A stretch of 57,674 nt of DNA. It comes from Chloroflexota bacterium. GTDB lineage: Bacteria; Chloroflexota; UBA11872. The translations under genes were made by a program, and so were the position numbers. Below, piece after piece: positions 26,077 through 35,600 of this stretch. The stretch's first letter is position 1, and each line of letters opens with the position of its first letter. Under the pieces are notes generated by a model, which did not search any database, had not been told where the DNA came from, and saw only the letters and a program-made list of their open reading frames with translations. The stretch covers positions 1 through 57,674 of the forward strand of contig JAJDUU010000042.1 in the NCBI GenBank assembly GCA_022826485.1, written 5' to 3'.

Positions 26077-26120
26077 GTTTGGCCGAGCGCGCGGCGCCCG
26101 GCCAGGGAGGACAAGTCCAG

Positions 26121-27563
26121 ATGGCAGACGCCTCACAAGCAGACCTGGTGCAATCGGCCCTCCGCAAAGCGCGGGACGCCGACTGCAAGATCGTGGACGT
26201 GCGCTTTACCGATATCCCGGGCACGTGGCAGCACTTCTCCATTCCGCTGGACAAGCTGGACGAGGACGTGTTCGACGAGGGCCTGGGATTCGACGGATCG
26301 AGCGTGCGGGGGTTCCAGCAGATCCACGAAAGCGACATGCTGGTGATGCCCGACCCCACCACGGCGTTCGTGGACCCCACGCTGGAAGTGCCCACGCTGG
26401 TGCTCACGGGCAACATCAAGGATCCGGTGACCCGCGAGCCGTACACCCGCGACCCGCGGCACGTGGCGCAGAAGGCCGAGCGGCACCTCATCGACAGCGG
26501 CATCGCCGACGTGAGCTATTGGGGACCGGAAGCCGAATTCTTCATCCTCAACAGCGTCAGGTTCGATCAGAGCGCCCACGCGGCCTTCTACTTCATCGAC
26601 TCGGACGAGGGCATCTGGAACTCTGGCGCGGACGACGCGCACGCGCCGAACCTGGGGCACCGCCCGCTGCACAAGCGCGGCTATTTCCCGGTCCCGCCGA
26701 ACGACAAGCTGCAGGACCTGCGGTCGCGGATCACGCTGGCGCTGATGGATGTGGGCATCGACGTCGAGCTGCATCACCACGAGGTGGCGACCGCCGGCCA
26801 GGCCGAGATCGACATCCGCTACGGCCCGCTGACGAAGACCGCCGACCAGATGATGCTCTTCAAGTACATCATCAAGAACGTGGCGCGTCAGCACGGCTAC
26901 ACCGTGACGTTCATGCCCAAGCCGATCTTCGGCGACAACGGCTCAGGCATGCACGTGCACCAGAGCCTGTGGAAGGGCGGGGGCAACCTGTTCTACGACG
27001 CGGACGGCTACGCGATGTTGAGCGAGACGGCCCGGCACTACATCGGCGGCCTGCTGCGGCACGCCCCGGCGCTGCTGGCCTTCTGCGCGCCCACCACCAA
27101 CTCGTACCGGCGCCTGGTGCCGGGCTTCGAGGCGCCGGTGAACCTGGTGTACTCGCAGCGCAACCGGAGCGCCTGCGTGCGCATTCCGGCGTACTCACCC
27201 AGCCCGGCCGCGCGGCGCGTCGAGTTCCGCCCGCCCGACCCAAGCGCGAACCCGTACCTCGCGTTCGCGGCCATGCTGATGGCCGGTCTGGACGGCATCC
27301 GCAACCAGATCGAGCCCCCCGACCCGGTGGACCTCGACCTGTACGACCTGGAGCCCGAGGAGGCGGCCAAGGTGAAGTCGGTGCCCGGATCGCTCTACGA
27401 GGTGCTGGACGCGCTGGAAGCCGACAACGCATTCCTGCGAGAAGGCGGCGTGTTCACCCAGGACTTGATCGACACCTGGCTGGACTACAAGCGCACCGTC
27501 GAAGCGGACGAGGTGAACCTGCGGCCGCACCCGTATGAGTTCATGCTCTACTACGACGTGTAG
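26121..27563 (+). CDS. glnA: Glutamine synthetase, type I
   Basis: 480 residues from ATG 26121, after GGGAGG; an in-frame ATG at 26046 lies inside the terminator stem and is not the start. Makes glutamine from glutamate, ammonia and ATP. Seen are FDGSSVRGF near the N-terminus, [10 protein letters not shown], the ATP-binding [33 protein letters not shown] and [16 protein letters not shown]. Tyr408 in the DLYDL loop is at the site adenylylated in GSI-beta enzymes. Expression is probably controlled in the leader (26030-26076). It converges on the PSP1-like gene. Confidence 0.97.
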   Translation: MADASQADLVQSALRKARDADCKIVDVRFTDIPGTWQHFSIPLDKLDEDVFDEGLGFDGSSVRGFQQIHESDMLVMPDPTTAFVDPTLEVPTLVLTGNIKDPVTREPYTRDPRHVAQKAERHLIDSGIADVSYWGPEAEFFILNSVRFDQSAHAAFYFIDSDEGIWNSGADDAHAPNLGHRPLHKRGYFPVPPNDKLQDLRSRITLALMDVGIDVELHHHEVATAGQAEIDIRYGPLTKTADQMMLFKYIIKNVARQHGYTVTFMPKPIFGDNGSGMHVHQSLWKGGGNLFYDADGYAMLSETARHYIGGLLRHAPALLAFCAPTTNSYRRLVPGFEAPVNLVYSQRNRSACVRIPAYSPSPAARRVEFRPPDPSANPYLAFAAMLMAGLDGIRNQIEPPDPVDLDLYDLEPEEAAKVKSVPGSLYEVLDALEADNAFLREGGVFTQDLIDTWLDYKRTVEADEVNLRPHPYEFMLYYDV

Positions 27564-27574
27564 GCAATGGCATT

Positions 27575-27591
27575 GGGCGGTTTAGCCGCCC
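27575..27591. terminator. Hairpin between convergent genes
   Basis: GGGCGG (27575-27580) and CCGCCC (27586-27591) form a 6-base stem around TTTAG in the 18-base gap between glnA and the PSP1-like gene, overlapping the latter's stop codon. There is no T-run on either side, so any terminator activity would be weak or factor-dependent. Confidence 0.35.
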
Positions 27592-28013
27592 GCCGAGTCC
27601 TCTGAATCGTCGTCCGGAAACGCCTGGCCCAGATCGACCAGGGTCGGCGGGGCGTTGGGGTGCCGTCGACGCACGTCGAGCAGACGGTTGATGAACCGCG
27701 CCACTCGCGTGGTGCTCACGGACGGCGCCGCGTGCCGCGCGGGCGGTTCGACCGCTTCCACGCGGGCGCCGGCCGTGTCATCCGGTGAGTCGGCGGGTCC
27801 GAGCACGCGCAGGGCGGCGACGGTGACTCCGGGCGGCGCCGGCGTCGGGCCGACGGCGACGCGCGCCGGGCGCTCGCCGTCCTCGGTGGCTATCACGAGC
27901 CGCTGGCCGACCTCCGGCTCGAGATCGCCCGGGTCGAGCCATAGCAGCGGCCCGTTGCGGCGCAGGCGCAGGCCGACGACGTAGCGATCCGGCGTGGGCG
28001 AACCGTCCGTCAC
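27582..28013 (-). CDS. Short PSP1/YaaT-like protein after holB
   Basis: 143 residues from GTG 28013, whose start overlaps the holB stop (GTGA). The N-terminal RYVVGLRLRRNGPLLWLDPGDLEPEVGQRLVI resembles the start of PSP1/YaaT proteins, which in many bacteria follow holB. The protein then runs into a proline-rich stretch and a C-terminal helix (RVARFINRLLDVRR) and ends. The conserved cysteine-containing PSP1 C-terminal domain is absent, so it is either a truncated or a divergent relative. Function unknown. Confidence 0.55.
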   Translation of the reverse strand: MTDGSPTPDRYVVGLRLRRNGPLLWLDPGDLEPEVGQRLVIATEDGERPARVAVGPTPAPPGVTVAALRVLGPADSPDDTAGARVEAVEPPARHAAPSVSTTRVARFINRLLDVRRRHPNAPPTLVDLGQAFPDDDSEDSAGG

Positions 28014-29092
28014 CGCGGCCGGCTGTCGGCGGCGGGCCGCAGCGCGAGGTCCTCGAACACCAGCTTCGGCGTAACGTTGTGCTGGATGTGGACCTGGACC
28101 TCGCGGGCGCGCAGCATCCGCGCCACCACGGAGCGGAGCGCCGCCCTCGCCTCGGTGGGCGCGTCGCTTCCGGTGGCCCGCATGGCGTCGCGCAGCTCCG
28201 ACGCCTGCGCCCGGTTGATGTGCGCGAGCCACAGGTAAGCCTGCGCGGCCTGCTCGAGCGGGCGGCCGCGGCCGAGCAGCTCATCGACCGTCATGAAGCG
28301 GGCGGCGGGCGGCGCGCGCTCGAACGCATCGGCCTTGGCCTGGCGTTCGGCAAACTCCCGCCAGCGGCCCTCGTCGCGGGCCATGCCGATCGCCCAGCCG
28401 GCCCGGCCGCGCGACGCGGCGGCAATGGCCTCGGCGGCTTCGGCCTCCAGCCCGAGATCCGTGACCAGGTGCGAGGCAATTTGCGCCGCCGGCACGGGCG
28501 CCAGCGCCAGGTGGTGGCAGCGGGACCTCAGCGTTGGCAGCACGCCGCTCGCCTGCTGAGCAATCAGGATGATGACCGCATGCGGCGCGGGCTCCTCCAG
28601 CGTTTTCAGCAGAGCGTTGGCGGCCGGAATGCTCAGCTCCTCGGCGGCGTCGATGATGGCGACGCGCGCCGGACCGTGGGCCGGCTTGAGGTAGGTCTCG
28701 GCGGCAAGCTCGCGCACGCCGCGGATCGGGATGTCGCGAAACCCATCGCGGCGGCGCAACACGTGAACGTCGAGGTAGGCGGTGTGGACAAAGCCGGCGT
28801 CTCGCCGGTCGCGCGGCGGCTTGGGGTCGTCCACTTCGTCGGGATGGTCCCGCCGAACCGCCGCCTGCCAGAACGGGGCGTCCGGCTCCACCGCGCGGCA
28901 CAGCCGGCAGGTGCGGCAGGGCCGATCAGGCTGCGAGCAGCGCAGCGCCTGCGCCATGCGCGCGGCAAAGGTTCGCCGGCCGGAACCCGAGACGCCCGTG
29001 ATGAGATAGGCGTGCCCCAGGCGGCCCGCCCGGTGCGCGCCCTGAAACGCCCGCACCGCCCGCTCATGGCCCAGCAGCCCCCAGGGGTTCAT
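28010..29092 (-). CDS. holB: DNA polymerase III subunit delta'
   Basis: 360 residues, ATG start overlapping the previous gene's stop (ATGA). A clamp-loader AAA+ protein: HERAVRAFQ, the P-loop-like ITGVSGSGRRTFA, and a zinc-binding group of four cysteines in CSQPDRPCRTCRLC. Then AIIDAAEELSIPAANALLKTLEEP (sensor region) and the SRC motif in LRSRCHHLAL. The P-loop has RR where a catalytic clamp loader would have GK, as expected for the non-ATPase delta' subunit. Second of three genes in an operon that also contains a surface protein and the PSP1-like protein. Confidence 0.9.
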   Translation of the reverse strand: MNPWGLLGHERAVRAFQGAHRAGRLGHAYLITGVSGSGRRTFAARMAQALRCSQPDRPCRTCRLCRAVEPDAPFWQAAVRRDHPDEVDDPKPPRDRRDAGFVHTAYLDVHVLRRRDGFRDIPIRGVRELAAETYLKPAHGPARVAIIDAAEELSIPAANALLKTLEEPAPHAVIILIAQQASGVLPTLRSRCHHLALAPVPAAQIASHLVTDLGLEAEAAEAIAAASRGRAGWAIGMARDEGRWREFAERQAKADAFERAPPAARFMTVDELLGRGRPLEQAAQAYLWLAHINRAQASELRDAMRATGSDAPTEARAALRSVVARMLRAREVQVHIQHNVTPKLVFEDLALRPAADSRPR

Positions 29093-31128
29093 GCGGGAAC
29101 GGGCACCGTGGCGATGTCCCGGATGCGGATGTCCAGCGTCACCCGCTGCGCCAAGTCAAAGGTATTGGTCTCGTAGATGCTGACCGTGCCCCGGTCGCTC
29201 GTGCCCACGATCAACCGGCCGCGGTCGGGATCGACGGCCAGGGCGTGGGGATTGGCCGCCACCGGCAGCAGGAAGGCAATGCCGAGGTCGGTCGGGTCGA
29301 GCGCCGTGATCGTGTCGGTCCAAACATTGGCCACGAGCAGGGCCGACCCGTCCGGCAGCATCGCCAGCCGGTGCACGCCTTCCTCGAGGTCACGCGTGGC
29401 CGAGACCTCGAGGGTATCGGCCTCGAGCCGAGTGACGCTGCCATCGCGCAGGCTGGCGACAAACACGTTGCCCGCCGCGTCCGCGGTGATCGCCTCCGGC
29501 CACGAGGGCACGCTCGCCGATTGCCGCGTCTTGCCCGTGGCGACATCGACGAGGGCCACCGTGGAGAACGCGCGATTGGCGACATAGACGGACTCCCCGT
29601 CGCCGCGGGGCACGACGTCGCCAACTCCGGCTCGCACCTGCCAGTCGTGCACGATGCGCCGCTCGTCGGGATCGATCACGAACAGGTGCCCGCGGTCGAG
29701 GTCGGACCCGGTCACATACAGCAGCCCCGATACCGGATCGACCGCCATGTCCGCCACCACGAGGCTGGTGGCCGGGGCGCGATCGTTGCCCTCCAGCATC
29801 TGCGGATCGCCGTAGAACATCTGCGCGAAATCCGAGTCCAGGGTGACGGTGGCCTGCGCCGTCTGGTGCGGCTCGATCGTGACCGGATTCGGGGATTGAT
29901 GGACCGTGATGGGCCCCGCGGCCTCGGCCGTGCGACCCAGGCTTTCGGCGCTCGCCGTCATCGCGTTCACCACGTACGAACTGCCGGCGATCAGGTCGTC
30001 GAACACCACCGCGCCGGACGCGTCGGTTTCCCGCGCCTGCACCAGCACCTCGCGACCGCGAACGCTCCACAGCAGGTGGACCACGGCGCTGGGGGGAGGC
30101 TTGCCGTCCTCATCGCGCACTTCGACCCGGAGACTGAACGCCAAGGGGATGGGCGCGGCGATCCGGCCGGTTTGCACATTGAACACGCGGATCTCGGTCG
30201 CCAGCTCGTCGGCGACGTAGAGGCGGCCGCGGATGGGATCGGCCGCGAGCGCCCAGGCCGCGCCCGCGGCCTTGATTTCCGCGTCCCGTATGGGCGCCAG
30301 GGACGGCCGATCGATCACCGCCAGCGTTGGGGATGCCGCATCGCCGCGTCCGGGAACGCCACCGACGAAAATGGATCCCTGTGCGGCCGCGGGGAGTACG
30401 AACGTCACTTCCCCTGGGGTTTCCACGCCGGCCTGAATCGACTGCGCCCGCAGCGTTTCATGGCCGGCGGCGCGCGCCGTCACGTGATAGGCCACGTCGG
30501 AGGCCAATCCCTCGAAGCGGGCGATGCCGTCCGTGCCGGTGTGCCCGACGGCCACCAGCTGCCCCTGGCGGCCGCGAACCTCGACGAGCGTCTCCGGCAG
30601 CGGATCGCCCGAGGCGTCCGCCAGCACCTCGACCTCGAGTTGTCCCGGCGCGGGCTCAACCAGGAACGTGGTGCGACCGTCGCCCGCCGGTTCGCCGCCG
30701 CGATAGGCCGCGGAGCCGAGGAACTCGATCTGGGTGCCCGGCAGCAGGGGCACGGTGGTCGGCAGCTGGGTTTCGATGGAGAAGGTCCCGGCGCGGGAGA
30801 TCACCACCTCACCCACGTACACGCCCGGCAACGGCTGCTCGACGGTCTCGACGTCCCCGCCAAAGGTGATCTCGGGCCGCGCGACCTGCACCACCATTTC
30901 CAGCCGCAGCAGGGTGCCCTCCTCCCAGCGACTGCCGCGGATGGTCAGCTCGCTGCCCGGCGGCCCGCTCTCCGGCTCGACGCGCAGCAGCGGGCCACTC
31001 TCGTCGACGAGCGGAAAGTCGCCGGTTACCGCCGAGCCGTAGAGGCCGAGCGCCAGGATGATGATGACCGGCAGGAGCGCGATGGACGCCAGGACGGCGG
31101 CGATGGTGACGGCGCGACCGGTGGGCAT
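29089..31128 (-). CDS. Membrane-anchored beta-propeller surface protein
   Basis: 679 residues from ATG 31128, eight bases after GGAG; earlier starts at 31194 and 31227 are possible. The order is: an N-terminal membrane helix (IAAVLASIALLPVIIILALGLYG), an IPT/TIG-like domain (VEPESGPPGSELTIRGSRW), a carboxypeptidase-regulatory-like fold (DPLPETLVEVRG...GIARFEGL), a second such unit near residue 370, and a C-terminal YncE-type beta-propeller with repeats such as VYVANRAFSTVALVDVATGK. Probably an extracellular binding protein. Its stop overlaps the holB start, an odd operon partner for a replication gene. Confidence 0.78.
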   Translation of the reverse strand: MPTGRAVTIAAVLASIALLPVIIILALGLYGSAVTGDFPLVDESGPLLRVEPESGPPGSELTIRGSRWEEGTLLRLEMVVQVARPEITFGGDVETVEQPLPGVYVGEVVISRAGTFSIETQLPTTVPLLPGTQIEFLGSAAYRGGEPAGDGRTTFLVEPAPGQLEVEVLADASGDPLPETLVEVRGRQGQLVAVGHTGTDGIARFEGLASDVAYHVTARAAGHETLRAQSIQAGVETPGEVTFVLPAAAQGSIFVGGVPGRGDAASPTLAVIDRPSLAPIRDAEIKAAGAAWALAADPIRGRLYVADELATEIRVFNVQTGRIAAPIPLAFSLRVEVRDEDGKPPPSAVVHLLWSVRGREVLVQARETDASGAVVFDDLIAGSSYVVNAMTASAESLGRTAEAAGPITVHQSPNPVTIEPHQTAQATVTLDSDFAQMFYGDPQMLEGNDRAPATSLVVADMAVDPVSGLLYVTGSDLDRGHLFVIDPDERRIVHDWQVRAGVGDVVPRGDGESVYVANRAFSTVALVDVATGKTRQSASVPSWPEAITADAAGNVFVASLRDGSVTRLEADTLEVSATRDLEEGVHRLAMLPDGSALLVANVWTDTITALDPTDLGIAFLLPVAANPHALAVDPDRGRLIVGTSDRGTVSIYETNTFDLAQRVTLDIRIRDIATVPVPA

Positions 31129-31266
31129 GCGCGAGCTCCGGGTCCGGCGGCCTGCCTGACCGAGCGTCACCACCCTCGCGGCCGTCGCCCACATGCTTGA
31201 CGCGCAGCGTCCGCGAGGATCCGGCAAGCCCGCCGGGGATGCGCGGAATTGTAAGCCGCCCGGCGG

Positions 31267-32103
31267 CTATCCCGTCGGCCGCTCGACGCGCGCGGAGAAG
31301 CAGCCGCTGCGACGGGGGATGGTGATGCGCCCCTGCGCATCCGCCGCCGCCGCGAGGGCGTCGCGCATGTGAGGCGCCAGCGCGGCCGCCAGGCGCTCGA
31401 GATCACCTTCCCGCGTGACGGACGGCGCGCCCCGTGCAAAGAGTCCACCGCGGTAGACATCGAGCGCCTGCGCCACCGACTGAAACACCAGGGGATCATC
31501 ACGCCGGCGCACGGTGACGTCGCCAAACACCCGGCGCAATTGGTCGGCGCCGTTTTCGAGCGTGAAGCGGTCGCGGGGCGTGGCCGCAAGCGCGCGCCGG
31601 GCCATCGCCTCGTGGCCGGCCCGCTGGCACGCGGCGGCATGCAGGTCGAGCAGGCGGCGACCGGACCGGGCACTGTTGGCGGCCGCCAGCAGCGTGCCGC
31701 CCGGCGCCATCACGCGTCGGATCTCGCGCAGCCATGCGGCGAGGTCGCTCGGGTAGTAGAGCACGTGGCCCGCGAGGACTACGTCGAATGAGCCATCGGG
31801 ATAGGGCAGGCGCGCAATGTCCGCCCGCGCGGCGTCCACGCCGGTGATCGAGCCGGCGCCGTGAACGGCGGCGGGATCGAGGTCGACGGCGACGACCAGC
31901 GCGTGCGGGAGCAACAGCCCGCGCAGCGCCGCGGTGCGCGTCCCATCGCCGCAGCCGGCGTCCAGCGCCGCGTACACCGCCGCCGGATCGACCGGATCGA
32001 GCAGCCAGGCGGTGTAGTCGCCGGGGCTGCCCGTGACTTTGGCTTCACGTCCCGCGTCGAGCGCGCCGATGGGGCACCTTGTGATAAAATGAACAAGCCG
32101 CAC
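31267..32103 (-). CDS. Class I SAM-dependent methyltransferase
   Basis: 278 residues from GTG 32103; the frame continues further, but would then reach into csrA. Motif I is LDAGCGDGTRTAALRG near residues 50-65, followed by VVAVDLDPAAV, ADIARLPYPDGSFDVVLAGHVLYYPSDL, and VMAPGGTLLAAAN. This is the Methyltransf_11 pattern of UbiE-like enzymes. The C-terminal 90 residues are a small helical lid domain. The gene is divergent from csrA, about 110 bases away. Substrate unknown. Confidence 0.82.
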   Translation of the reverse strand: MRLVHFITRCPIGALDAGREAKVTGSPGDYTAWLLDPVDPAAVYAALDAGCGDGTRTAALRGLLLPHALVVAVDLDPAAVHGAGSITGVDAARADIARLPYPDGSFDVVLAGHVLYYPSDLAAWLREIRRVMAPGGTLLAAANSARSGRRLLDLHAAACQRAGHEAMARRALAATPRDRFTLENGADQLRRVFGDVTVRRRDDPLVFQSVAQALDVYRGGLFARGAPSVTREGDLERLAAALAPHMRDALAAAADAQGRITIPRRSGCFSARVERPTG

Positions 32104-32216
32104 GATGCGTGCGATGCTCCCACACGACGCCTGCCGCCCAGTGTGGCAGGGAAACGGATTGATTCCGGCGCGGCGCAAGGTCCGCCCAGCGCCGGCCCAC
32201 GTAGGCAAGGTGGCCA

Positions 32217-32453
32217 ATGCTCGTTCTATCCCGCAAAGCCAACGAGACCATTGTCTTGGACAACGCGATCGAGGTGACCGTCCTGGAGATCCTGGGCGAG
32301 CGCGTCAAGATCGGCATTAACGCCCCTCGCGACGTCCCGATCGTGCGGCAGGAGCTGCTGCATCAAAACCGAAGCAATCATTCTTCCTCGGAGCCGGCCG
32401 GCACCGGCGAATCCGCGACCGGTCCCAGGTCCACGCGCGATCGTCATCCATAG
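32217..32453 (+). CDS. csrA: Carbon storage regulator CsrA
   Basis: 78 residues. MLVLSRKANETIVL and VTVLEILGERVKIGINAPRD...VRQELL are the conserved core of the dimeric RNA-binding protein CsrA/RsmA, with the RNA-contact residues at both ends (L4, R6, then VR and E near residue 45). CsrA binds GGA motifs in mRNA leaders and represses or stabilises transcripts. About 25 extra residues at the C-terminus are low-complexity (NRSNHSSSEPAG). No flagellar gene or FliW is adjacent, unlike the usual setting. Its targets may include other genes in this window, but none can be shown. Confidence 0.93.
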   Translation: MLVLSRKANETIVLDNAIEVTVLEILGERVKIGINAPRDVPIVRQELLHQNRSNHSSSEPAGTGESATGPRSTRDRHP

Positions 32454-32513
32454 ACGCACGACAGCGAATTGCCGACCCAATGCCGCGCTCTGGCGTGCGT
32501 CGCGCCGCCTTTC

Positions 32514-32519
32514 TATAAT
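32514..32519 (+). promoter_or_regulatory. Consensus -10 box before the GH106-like gene
   Basis: A perfect TATAAT lies 110 bases upstream of the glycosidase start. No convincing -35 box is seen 16-18 bases before it, so another factor or a weak promoter is possible. A small GGGC-TTTC-GCCC hairpin lies in the leader at about 32558-32569. Confidence 0.45.
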
Positions 32520-32629
32520 CCGCGCCCGTTGATTGACTGCTCTTCCCCCCGGGCTTTCGCCCGCCACTCCGGCACCACCCACTCCAGGTGCTCACGGCGC
32601 ATCCACCGTGTGGGCGCGGAGCGTGACGC

Positions 32630-35600
32630 ATGAGTAACGAATTCGCCCAACTGCGCGAGAGCTTCGAAGCTCCAGCCCCCGACGATCGGCCGCTGGCGTT
32701 GTGGCTCTGGAACGGCGAGCTTCACGAGGCGCAGATCGGTCGCCAAATCCGCCAGTTGGCCGAAAAGGGCATGGGCGGCGTGGTGATTCGCGCCAGCCGG
32801 GGGCTGCGCACGCCGTACCTGGGCGAGCGCTGGTGGGACGCCGTCGAATATGCGGTGCGAACCGCCGCCAAGGCCGGGTTGTCCGTGTGGATCGGCGACG
32901 ACTACCGCTCACCGAGCGGGGCGGCCGGCGATCCCGGCGAGGCCGACGGGCAAACGGCGTCCCAGGTGCTCGCGGCGGGCCCGGAGCATCAGGGCAAGGC
33001 GCTGGTCCGCAGCGTGCTCGCGGTCGAAGGCCCGGCCGAGGTTTCGGTGGAAGGCCGCTACCCCGAGGGCGAGCCGCTGGCGCGCGTGGCGGGCCGGGTG
33101 GACGCCCAGCAGGGGCTGGACCCCGAGAGCCTGACGGAGATTCCAGACGAACCAACGTGGGAGTGCCCGGAGGGCGCTTGGCAGATCTTCAGCTTCGCGG
33201 TGCGCGAGATCGGCAACCGCATCGACTATCTGCGTCCCGCAACCGTGGCGCGCTTCATCGAGGCGGCCTACGCGCCCTACGCCGAGCGCCTGGGCGACGC
33301 GGTGGCGGGCTTCGCCTTCGATACGCCCCACCTGGCGAGCCAACCCATTCCCTGGACCGAGGGGCTGGCCGAGCAGTTCGCGGCGCGCAAGGGATATGAC
33401 CTGCTGCCGCAGTTGCCGCACCTGATCGTGCGGGCAGGCGCGACGACCGCCACGGTCCGCTGCGACTTCTACGAGGTGATCGCCGCGCTCTATGCCGAGT
33501 CATGGTTCGAGCAGATCGCGGGCTGGTGCGAGGAACGCGGCTACGCCTGGATGGGACACACGGAAGAGCACATCGCGGCGCATCCGGCGCGCCAGGGCGA
33601 CTACTTCCGCACCATGCGCGCCGTGCCGCTGCCCGGCAGCGACATGCACGGCTTTCGCAACGCCCGGCCGCGCACGGTCCAACCGGCGGAGATCAAGCCA
33701 GCCGTATCCGTTGCCGCGCTGACGGAGCGCCCGCGGGTTGCCGTGCGCGCGTTTGGCGGCGCGGGGTGGAGCGTGACCCTGGACGACGTGCGACGCGGAC
33801 TGAGCCGCCTGGCGGTGATCGGCGCCGACCTCCCGGTGATGCAGAGCTTTCACTACAGCATGGACCGCGCCGTCGCGGCCGACGATTGGCCCAACACCTT
33901 CTTCACGCAGAACCCATATTGGCGACGGTTTAGCGAGGTCACCTCCTACGCCGCGCGCCTCACCGCGTTGACCCGCCGGAGCCAGGCGGCCACCACCATC
34001 GGGGTGCTCGCGCCCCTGACAAGCGTGTGGGCCAATACCGCCGATGGCCGGCCCAATGCCCGCGCGCGCGGAATCGGCGAGGCTTTCGAGTCGCTGGTGG
34101 ACGGGCTCTTCGATCGCCGCGTCGACGTGCACGTCGTCGACAGCGCGTTCGTCCTGGGCAGCGAGTGCGACGGCGCGACGCTGCGCGAGGGCCGCGTGGC
34201 CGTCAACGCCTTGATCATCCCGCCGATGCCGGTGATGGAACGCGCCGTGGCGACGCGGTTGGCGGAGTTCGTGAAGGCCGGCGGGCGCCTGATCTGGGGC
34301 GGCGAGCTGCCGACCGCCAGCGCCGAATCCGGCGCCGACGACGAGGAGCTCCTGCGCCTGGTGAAGCCGCTGACCCCGGCCGGGGCGTCGACCAAGCGCG
34401 GCAGCCGCATGGGCAAGGGCCGCATCTTCACGCTCAAGGAAGAAGCGGCGGACTGGCTGGATCGGCTGGCGGCGCGGCTCACCATGGCAACCAGCCTGGC
34501 CTCGGACAAGGACGGCGTCGCGCTTGCGGCGCGCCGGCTCGAGGGCGGCGAGGTGGTGCTAGTCGTCAACGAATCGCCCGAGGAGCAGAAGGTCGCGGTC
34601 AGGAGTCGCGCCAGGGGCGCCGCTGAGCTGTGGGACCCGGAGACGGGTGCGCGGCAGCCGCTCTCCACCACGGGCGCGCGCACGCGGCGTACGTCGGAGT
34701 TCGCCATTCCGGGACACGGGGCGCGCGCCGTGGTCTTCGACGCCGCCACCAAGCCCGCTCGCGGCTCGACCAGCCGCCGGGCGCCGCGCGTGAAGCCCAT
34801 GGAGCTGAGCACCGAATGGCAGTTTGCGCTGGAGACCGGGGTGCCAACCGGCCAGGGCACGGTGCGTCGCACCGAGCTTCCCGTGATGCGGTTCCAGGAC
34901 TTTGCGCTCGGCGCGGGTCGCCTGGAGCGGCTGCGGGATCCGGCCTATGACGACTCGACGTGGCGCGAGCTGTGGCTCACCTCAGCCGACGCGAACGCCG
35001 TGGGCAATTGGCGCGCGTCGTGGATCACGGGCGTGCGACAGCCGGACGGCTGGGTGGTGCGACCCGACAGCGAGGCCCACGACCGGCTGCGCTTCACCAA
35101 GTCGCTCACGATCACCGACCCGCCGATCAAGGCCTGGGCCACGTTCGTGGGCGTCGAGCGCGCCACCGTGTACATGAACGGCACGGCGCTCGGCGAGTCC
35201 GACGACTGGTCCAACCCGGTGACCTACAACATCATGCCCTACCTGCGGCTGGGCCAGAACACGATCGTCGCGGATGTCGAGAGCAGCTCCGCCACGCCGC
35301 TATCGTTGCTGTTCGAGGCCCAGATCGATCTGCGATCCGGCGAGTCGCTGGTGGTGGTGTCCGACGCCTCATGGGGCGTGCAGGCGCCGCCCGCGGAAAT
35401 GTGGACCGGCACGGCCTTCACCCGCGACGTGCCCACCGTGACCTGGGAGCGCGGGGGGCCGCCCGTGCAGCCGTGGGGACACATTGTGCTGCTGGGCGAG
35501 CCGGTGCAGTTTCCTCGCACGCTGATGTACCGCCAGCGGCTGCCGGTGGGCTGCGTGGGCATCGGCATTCCCTATATCAAGGGCGTGCACAAGGTCTACG

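Noticed and set aside
26046-26120. Longer glnA start at ATG 26046
   Set aside because: This ATG lies within the terminator stem, has no ribosome-binding site, and would add 25 residues not found in the family; ATG 26121 has GGGAGG in front.
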